DNA from: Chimonanthus salicifolius
Lineage: Eukaryota > Streptophyta > Magnoliopsida > Laurales > Calycanthaceae
Direction: 5' to 3'
NCBI GenBank assembly: GCA_013350335.1
Contig: CM023534.1
Span: 9,887,542 to 9,951,541, forward strand
Length of the DNA stretch: 64,000 nucleotides
A program made the translations under genes and the position numbers. Positions 57,401-64,000 of this stretch are shown piece after piece. Numbering within the stretch: the stretch's first letter is position 1; every line of letters starts with the position of its first letter. The notes below the pieces were generated by a model that saw only the letters and a list, made by a program, of their open reading frames with translations, did no database searches and was not told the origin of the DNA.

Positions 57401-59429
57401 AGTAGTGGTGAAAATAAAATTCCAATCTAGTAGGGGCCTGTAAATGTCAGGCATATATTTAGATAACTGGATAAAATCTTTAATGATGATAAATAATAAT
57501 ATTGTTGGTATTGTACAGGTTCCAGAAAGCGTAACAGACAGCAAATCAATGGGTTATAACAAGGGAAGGGTGTTCATAGATGGAGCATCAGATTATACAG
57601 CCAATGCTTACAAGAAACAATTCCAGACAGATTTGGCTGCTTTTCTAAGGTGTAGATCTCTTGAGCTGAAAAGTGGGGGCTCCATGTTTCTCATCTGCTT
57701 GGGGAGGACATCCGTGGACCCCACCGACCAAGGTGGGCCAGGACTCCTCTTTGGGACCCACTTTCAAGACGCTTGGAACGACCTTGTTGAAGAGGTAATC
57801 AAATCCTTTCAACCCTTGAACTGAACAATGTAATTCATGTTCAATATGTTTTTCTATTGGATATCAAATTTTTTTTTTTAAATGGAATGATCAACTTATT
57901 ATAACGGTAAGGTGTTTATTGTTTGATTTATTGAGTTCATCTCCACAAATTTGTAAACGAAAATTTTATAAAATTACTTTTTTTATGATCAAAATGTCAG
58001 GTCTCATAAAGTACATGACTAATCTTCAAGACACATATAAGCCTTCGAATAACTCTAGAGGAAATGACCCTTTGGAGTGAAGTGGGAATCCAACTCATGA
58101 CCCATGCTTCATGAAGCGGATTCCTAACCATCCTTCTAACCCCTTTAAATTTTAAATAAATTTTTACATGTTCTTTTTAGTTAATAGCTGTATTTGATTC
58201 TAACACATACATGAATGCTAATACAACTTGGCTACAAGTGAGATCTAATCATTCAACGCACTTTTGCCTTCTCCATCTCAACATTTTGGATGTCTTCCAA
58301 TGATTAGGATGGGCGGATTTGATTATGGTCCCTAAACATTGTGGCCCATCCAATTAATGGTGTGGATGATGCAGTACAGGCGTGCAATGTTGAGAACATA
58401 GAGCACATCATCTTTGAACAACTAGAAAGGGAAAAAAAAAAAAAGACAAAGACAAAGAAGACGCCTTGGATCCTTGCCTCTCTACAAAGGGATTCAACCA
58501 CACTGAAATTCTTTCCTTGACCCACTTAAAGAGGAAATTCAATCTGAGGCGGGTCCCACCATCGATTATTTAGCTTTTGTTACCATTTCAACCATTGACA
58601 ATTGGAGAGAGGATGACCTAATAAAGTAGGGTTATGGTCAATTTCTACTTCAATCATAATTTATGACCATGGGACATTTGAACCTTGATCACACCACTGC
58701 ACCATCTCAATTTCCTAGGTCAGTCATCTTTGGCAACCATCATTCATGACTAGGGTTTTAATAATCACAGTGTTAATGTCTGTCTATTCACCGGTCAAAA
58801 AATTCGGTTTGGGTGATTACCCCATGATGGAAACCTAGAGAGATAGAAATTAAAGTTTTGAGTTTGACTGAACTTTCTTTAATCTTTATGTTAGAAAGCT
58901 GAGGATTGAGTAATTATCTCTTTCAATTTTTCTAATCCACATTGCTGCATTCCCTTGCATGTAAACAGTGGCAGTTTACCCTTTATTCTATATGCATCAA
59001 AAATAATAAATTATCAATTTTGTCAGTCTTATTTCATCTATTTTTGAATAATTAACATATCTAAAACTTTTCTAGGGCTTAGTGGACTCTCAGAAGCGAG
59101 ACAACTTCAACATTCCAGTGTACGCAGCTAGCCTACAGGATTTCAAGGATGTAGTTGAAGAGAATGGATCATTTGTCACAAACAAACTAGAGATCTTCAG
59201 AGGAGGGAGCCCACTGGTGGTCGAACGGCCGGACGATGCCGCAGAAGTCGCCCAAGCCCTAGTTAACAGCTGTAGAGCAGTGTGTGGAGTCTTAGTCGAT
59301 GCCCATATCGGGGAATCGCTCGGCGATCAGCTCTTCGCTCGGCTCTTGCGTCGAGCTACAAGCCATGCCAGAGAGCTGGTAGAACATCTACAATTCTACC
59401 ATATAGTAGCCTCACTTTCATTGCTATAG
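54477..59429 (+). CDS. IAMT1: SABATH methyltransferase, indole-3-acetate O-methyltransferase-like, complete
   Basis: Uses S-adenosylmethionine to methylate the carboxyl group of a small acid; the closest family pattern is IAMT1, which converts auxin (IAA) to methyl-IAA in the cytosol. Exons: 54477-54590, 55634-56047, 57519-57794, 59076-59429 (stop TAG), all GT-AG and phase 0; 385 residues, the family's usual length. Seen: the N-terminal MKGGKGEASYANNSQAQARH motif of the family, the SAM-binding ADLGCSCGHNT (68-78), SDLPSNDFN (108-116), GVPGSFYRRLFP (147-158), HSAFSLHWLSQVPES (166-180), GRTSVDPTDQGG, NIPVYAASLQDFK, and AHIGE near the C-terminus. The usual second Ser of the DLGCSSG motif is Cys74. 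Exon 2 is placed at 55634 (after AAG) because it restores the family spacing QAQAxHARSM; AG at 55630 would add one Lys. Substrate choice (IAA rather than salicylate or jasmonate) rests on overall resemblance and is likely but unproven. Confidence 0.93.
54680..54840 (-). repeat. SINE-like repeat, family 2, in IAMT1-like intron 1
   Basis: On the - strand GATTTTGGGTTCGATTCAAG contains a tRNA B-box match (GGTTCGATTC), and upstream GTTGCCTGGAGGCCAAGAC could be an A-box relic. Downstream words AGATTAGTCGGATGAGACGC and TTGAATGCC recur in copies at 14830 and 58000. It is antisense to the gene. Confidence 0.45.
58000..58145 (-). repeat. SINE-like repeat, family 2, in IAMT1-like intron 3
   Basis: CATGACTAATCTTCAAGACA followed by CACATATAAGCC matches family words at 14830 and 54680; GTGGGAATCCAACTCATGAC resembles a complement of a B box. 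The copy has drifted. Confidence 0.35.
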
Positions 59430-60309
59430 AAACATGGAGAGCTTTCATGGTGCCTGGTTTTCACTTGGGTCAATCACTCCCTTGGCCAACTTTGCAATTG
59501 ATGGCTATGTTTCCTTGTTTCCCTGCCTCCATCTACTACTCATGCAGAGACTCTTTTTTATCTTCTTTTTCAGCTTTTCTGCTTGTTGTGTCTACTGTCT
59601 AGTAACAATTTCTAGTGGCAGTCTTTTTACAGTGAAAATGAAATGTCTACATAGCATCCTTGTTCTTCTTCTTTTTAATACAAATTACTTCCCTTCTCTT
59701 AGTTTCTCAAACTCTGGTGTCACATTATTGTTCAATTGTGATTAAAAGAAGTAAAATGGTCAATTGCACGTAAGAGTATGAATTATTACTTCTTGTACTT
59801 ACACGTTGAAAATTTTCTTCTTAATACGATATTCATTAAAATGTATTTCATATACTTTTTAAGTCTGATCAAATTAAATTAATTTTTGATGGGTCTCAAA
59901 TTCAAATAAAGACGATTGAATAGATTTATCATCATTCTGCATATTTTAGGTCATTCAAAATGAATGAAGAAATTTGAGTTTGATATAATTAGCGTCAAAA
60001 TTTAAATACGATGTAAATCGTGTAATTTTATAAGGTAAGTGGACGGTTGGAGTCGTCTCATTGACCTTTGAAAAACACAACTACTAACGATCAACTGTAT
60101 TTGTAGATACCAGAAGAGATGTCTGAAGTGTCAAAAAGGGGAGGGGGTAAAAAAATGAAAAGGAAGAGAAGAGGCAAAGCAAGAAAGCAGGTCTAAAAGT
60201 GTCCAAAAGAAAGAGCGAAGCAAATATGAAAGGTACTGTGTTTTGGGAATGGGATACAGAAATATCTTTTTCATATTTTCCTCGTTCAACACTTCAACAT
60301 AGTCAAAAG
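59430..60309. other. 3' flank of the IAMT1-like gene and intergenic DNA
   Basis: The first 200-300 bases are less AT-rich and probably hold the 3' UTR. Several frames overlap the gene's end in other phases, but they match nothing. No poly(A) signal could be chosen with confidence. Confidence 0.4.
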
Positions 60310-60468
60310 CAGGGTAATAATATCGGCTGACATATCTCAATTTTTAAAATCTTCCAATATGATATGTTCTTAATATATATCGTCGATATCTGATATTTAT
60401 AATTTTTTTTAAAAAAAATAAGAGAAAGTAATTTATCAACTGATACCAAGATTTCTATCTCTACGCAA
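60310..60468. mobile_element. TATCGGCCGATA-family hAT-like MITE, copy D (eroded)
   Basis: The left end CAGGGTAATAATATCGGCTG matches copies B and C. The interior has decayed GATATCGTCGATATC-like words around a T/A-rich centre. The complement of the right side, AGAGATAGAAATCTTGGTAT, is a weak match to the terminus. The duplication (left GTCAAAAG) is not convincing on the right. Confidence 0.5.
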
Positions 60469-62289
60469 AGGTATATTTTAATATAACATTCAAGTTTAAC
60501 TTGATTTTATTACAACAAATAATACTTTCATACTATATATAGTGAATATATAATATATAAAACTTACGTCTACTCATTTTTAAACTAAAGGTATATGAAG
60601 TAGATAGTAGAAATTGAAATATAAAAATATCTAAAAATTTATGTGCAACTTTGATCTGTTAATTATTTTTTTTGAATTTACATGTGAAAAATCTCATACA
60701 CATAGTTCTACAAAAATTCCAATGGGTGGTATCTCTACCCCTTAAGACATCACCAAAGCCCGTATTTTGACTAATAAAAATGTCCTTTTTATCATTTATT
60801 TTGTATGCTTTAATGGGCTTTCTATAAAATATTTGCAACATATGTTAAAGAGCTAGACTAGCGAGATAGAATAATTGAAACTCTCCAATGAGACATGTCA
60901 TCAAATAAATCATAGTCTCACATAATTGGGTTAATTTTATAGATGATAATATGAAAATTTCACTATCATTTGATAATTCATGCCATACGATCTTGTCCTT
61001 TAAATTTTATTGAAGACAGATCATTGATTTTAAAAGTTGAAAATCAAGGGATAGGATAATTAGATAAAGATGAAATCTCATATATAAGATAGTCAATATA
61101 GTCCTCTTTGCATCACACCAGGATGATTAGATTCATCTGACGGGAATCTTGTTGATGTATCTCAATAGACAATGTCCCAATTGAGCTTTTGTACGTTAAA
61201 GGAAGAGAGATGCTTTTATAGACAATATAAAAAATAAAGATAAGTATTCATTTATTAATAATTTAAATATTAAAATGACCTTTTATTAAAAACTAAACTA
61301 AATCGAAATAAGAGATTCCAATTTTCAAGTGCTTTCTTTTTCTTTCTTTCTCTTTTTTTTTTCAATAACCCTCTAAGTGCCATGATTTATATTTGGATCA
61401 TAGCATCAACAGTCTCTTTACAATTGTCCTTTTTTCTTTTAAATTTTTGGAAGTGAAATACACTTGTAATTTGTTCAAATCTTTCATTCACTTTAACCTT
61501 CCTCATGTTAACGTTTCATCATTCCAATGTTCACATTTATCTCTCTAATATTATTTGACTAAAATTATTTATTTATAGACGATGAACATAAAAGTAATAA
61601 TAGAATATGCAGTTAAGTAATCAAAGTAATATGGAAATTGATATGTCATCGTTAACGCCGCAGTGATTAAATTTTTTGTTTATTCTTTGTCTAGTATGTA
61701 GATCCAGACCCAGATCTACAAAATAGGGTCTGATAAATAATTAGACTACGTGTATAAGTACGATCATTCGTCAACATGTTTCTATGTACATAAGTAGATA
61801 ATACCATTCATCAAACATGAAATAGTCCACATAGCTATAGTGAAATACCATTTGGCCCACTAACAAATATTGATAAATGCCCATCTCAGATTTGAATATG
61901 CACAATACATTATTGCGTATTTGAGCTATTAATTTCTTTACTATACCAGACAGTTCAAAATAATTCAAAGATCGGCCTGCTATGATAGATAAGACACTGA
62001 TACTCTCCGGCGATAAGCCCGGACATCTTCCTTGTTGCCGAGATCCATGATACCAGAAATGAAATGCCTTCATTCAATTAGAGATAAGCTCTATGAGGCT
62101 TTATCTTGAAAGATTCTTGTGTTGCACTTCTTCCAGACCACCATGCCAATGAAATTAACATGAGGCCCTTTTGAATTATGGGCTTCCATGAGCTTGTCAA
62201 TTCTAAAGGATACCAAAACAAGGCCCAGGTCGGAGAGAAACAATGAATTGTAAACACTGCGTTTCGATTATCAACTGCTTAAATCAAAC
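60469..62289. other. Intergenic DNA, no gene recognised
   Basis: AT-rich. A trace of SINE family 1 (- strand) may lie at 60664-60760 (GAATTTACATGTGAAAAATC). A 100-codon - strand frame at 61771-62073 has one GC-richer stretch (61975-62050) but no recognised motif and no splice context. Confidence 0.4.
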
Positions 62290-62449
62290 CAGAGGTAAAA
62301 AAATTTAGATTTACCAAGATATCGGCCAATAGCTCTCTCCTATTTTTTTTTTTTAAAATCTCAATATGTATCAGAGAGATCTCGACTATATCAGCCGATA
62401 TTTACTAGTTCGGCTGATACAACTGTATTGATCGAGATTTATACTCCTG
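62290..62449. mobile_element. TATCGGCCGATA-family hAT-like MITE, copy E
   Basis: The left end is CAGAGGTAAAAAAATTTAGA; the complement of the right end is CAGGAGTATAAATCTCGATC. Flanks AATCAAAC (62282-62289) and CCTCAAAC (62450-62457) agree in 6 of 8 positions. The interior has ATATCGGCCAATA, ATCAGCCGATAT and CGGCTGATAC. It supports an 8-bp duplicating family. Confidence 0.65.
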
Positions 62450-64000
62450 CCTCAAACATTGCAGACATAAATTTTCATACATATATAATGAGAATGACAA
62501 GAAATATCCCTAGCTGCTTTATCTGTAATGATTCATCGTGACTTTTCATAGATAGATAGTAAACTGACTTATCAACTAAATGTAGAAAGTAACACTTGAC
62601 AATCACATTCCCATTCGAAGGCTCCGATTAAAGTTCACATTAATCCATATAAATTGGGACAAAATCGATCATTTCTCTTATGAATATGATCATCTGCTGT
62701 TGAATGGTCTCTTACTATTTCTACTTTTACAGATTTTAAGTGTATGGAGAAAGATTATCACCAGTTTCTTTTTTATATATTATATAAATATATCAGAAAA
62801 TGACTATTTCATTTTTTTATTTTTTTTATTTTATAAATTAAAAATCCAACATCTATTTTCGTTAAATTTCATCTTCAAAATCAATTTCTAATAACTTGAT
62901 CTTATTAATCAAGTTACCAAACATTACATCTTTTAAAAGATTAACAGTTAAAACCGTAAGATTAAATACCAAAATATTATATTATAGACTTAAATTTTAA
63001 CTAGTCTTTCAAAGCTACTTTTAATTTTGACAATTAGATTTTCAAGTTACAAAATAAAAATTAAAAATAATACCAAACACAACCTTGCAATCTGTTGCAA
63101 AAAAATAAACTTTAAACACTGGTCTCAAACTTTAATCTTTAAAAATCCAATGATCTTTACATGAACTCAGACTTTTGTAGATATAAATAGAATCCCAATC
63201 CATGAACAGGCTTGTTTATTTCTCATGCTTTCCTTTTATTTCAAAGTTTTCTCCTTTCCTCCAGTTCTCTACTTCAGTTCAGTCCTTTCATCTCATCTAC
63301 ATTCCACGGTTTGAAGATTCAAAACCTAAATTCAACTAGAATTTCATGAGTGGAGTAACCCAGTGACCTTTTAAAAGATTTTTTTTCAACTTAAAAGAGT
63401 TCAAAGATTAAATAGAACAAAAATCTAATGGAGTGATATCCAAGTTGGAAACCTATTCAATTTTTTTAGAATCTTCCAAGCCCAGTGACATTAATCTCTT
63501 TGAAATCAAAACTATAAACTCAAAAATACTTATTTAAATTTAACAAAATTCTATGAACAAATTCTGCAACATTTGTCGTCAGCTTTATTATTCTCTCATC
63601 AGTGAGAGAATGAATGTAGCACATCACAGATTCGAATAATCTCATTTGTTTTAGTCTTAGGTTTGCATAAAACCAACAATTCTCTCTCTCATAACAATCC
63701 CCTGCTTTCAATTTATAGGCACAGAAGATGGTTGTTCCTAAAAAACAATTTCAGATCTTACCCATGAATATACATAAAAAGTTTCAAGTCTTCCGTGCAA
63801 TGAAAATACACAAGCTTCGTATTATCAACCATGCCCAATCCAAATCCCAAAGCAGAAAAAAAAAATATCACAGCCCATTAATTTTTAAGAGATCGAAAAA
63901 AAAAAACAAAATAAGAAAAGAAATTGCAGAGAAAAATAAAACAAAATAAAATATAGGCATCAATAGACGCAAGCTGCAGGGGAATCAAGCAGACTGCCTG
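62450..64000. other. Intergenic DNA, no certain gene
   Basis: AT-rich with a TATA-like TATAAATAG at 63182-63190 followed by CT-rich sequence (63235-63300) that could be a promoter and leader reading rightward. The only frame after it (63728-63949, 73 codons, very lysine-rich) resembles nothing known. The last 40 bases are less AT-rich and could be the edge of an exon on either strand. Confidence 0.35.

Noticed and set aside
61771..62073. 100-codon - strand frame
   Set aside because: No recognised domain; codon content and context look like intergenic sequence, with only a short GC-richer part.
63728..63949. 73-codon lysine-rich frame after a TATA-like site
   Set aside because: No family resemblance, strong A-richness explains the lysines, and no splice or conservation support.

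Overview
This window looks like a gene-poor, AT-rich stretch of an angiosperm nuclear genome. It has large genes split by long introns, plant-specific protein families, many small non-autonomous transposons, tRNA-derived SINEs, terminal-repeat-in-miniature (TRIM) elements and degraded Copia and LINE fragments. The repeat content could suit a magnoliid-like plant, but that is only an impression; no species can be fixed from the sequence alone.

Three protein-coding genes can be reconstructed exon by exon. (1) On the + strand, 2882-10101 holds seven exons for the C-terminal 577 residues of an EDM2-like (ENHANCED DOWNY MILDEW 2) chromatin regulator, including its methyltransferase-like fold. The N-terminal PHD-finger part was not found and should lie upstream of the window if the gene is intact. 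(2) On the - strand, 41912-27178 holds a complete 14-exon fumarylacetoacetase (420 aa), the last enzyme of tyrosine breakdown, with all catalytic and metal ligands kept. (3) On the + strand, 54477-59429 holds a complete 4-exon SABATH methyltransferase (385 aa), most like the indole-3-acetic acid methyltransferase IAMT1. The three genes are not an operon or an evident cluster: one regulates chromatin, one works in amino acid catabolism and one in auxin metabolism.

Layout: 1-2160 nested LINE/Copia debris; 2161-10101 EDM2-like gene with a TRIM, a foldback MITE, a G-run and a tandem repeat in its introns; 10102-27177 intergenic, rich in MITEs and SINEs; 27178-41912 fumarylacetoacetase with several minisatellites and nested mini-elements in its introns; 41913-54340 intergenic, with a SINE, a TRIM, a pair of inverted repeat arrays, and a tandem LTR array that ends about 140 bp before the start codon of the IAMT1-like gene; 54341-59429 IAMT1-like gene; 59430-64000 intergenic with two more MITEs.

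The most notable repeat is a family of five short elements (copies near 16.7, 22.4, 24.1, 60.3 and 62.3 kb) packed with the palindrome TATCGGCCGATA. Several copies have CAGRGGT-like inverted ends and 8-bp target duplications (one perfect), which points to a hAT-type MITE whose interior is a degenerate GATA/TATC palindrome array. Other structures of interest are a 99-bp TG...CA element with a perfect 5-bp duplication inside a fumarylacetoacetase intron, a GC-AG intron in the EDM2-like gene, and an LTR-internal-LTR-internal-LTR array abutting the IAMT1-like promoter.
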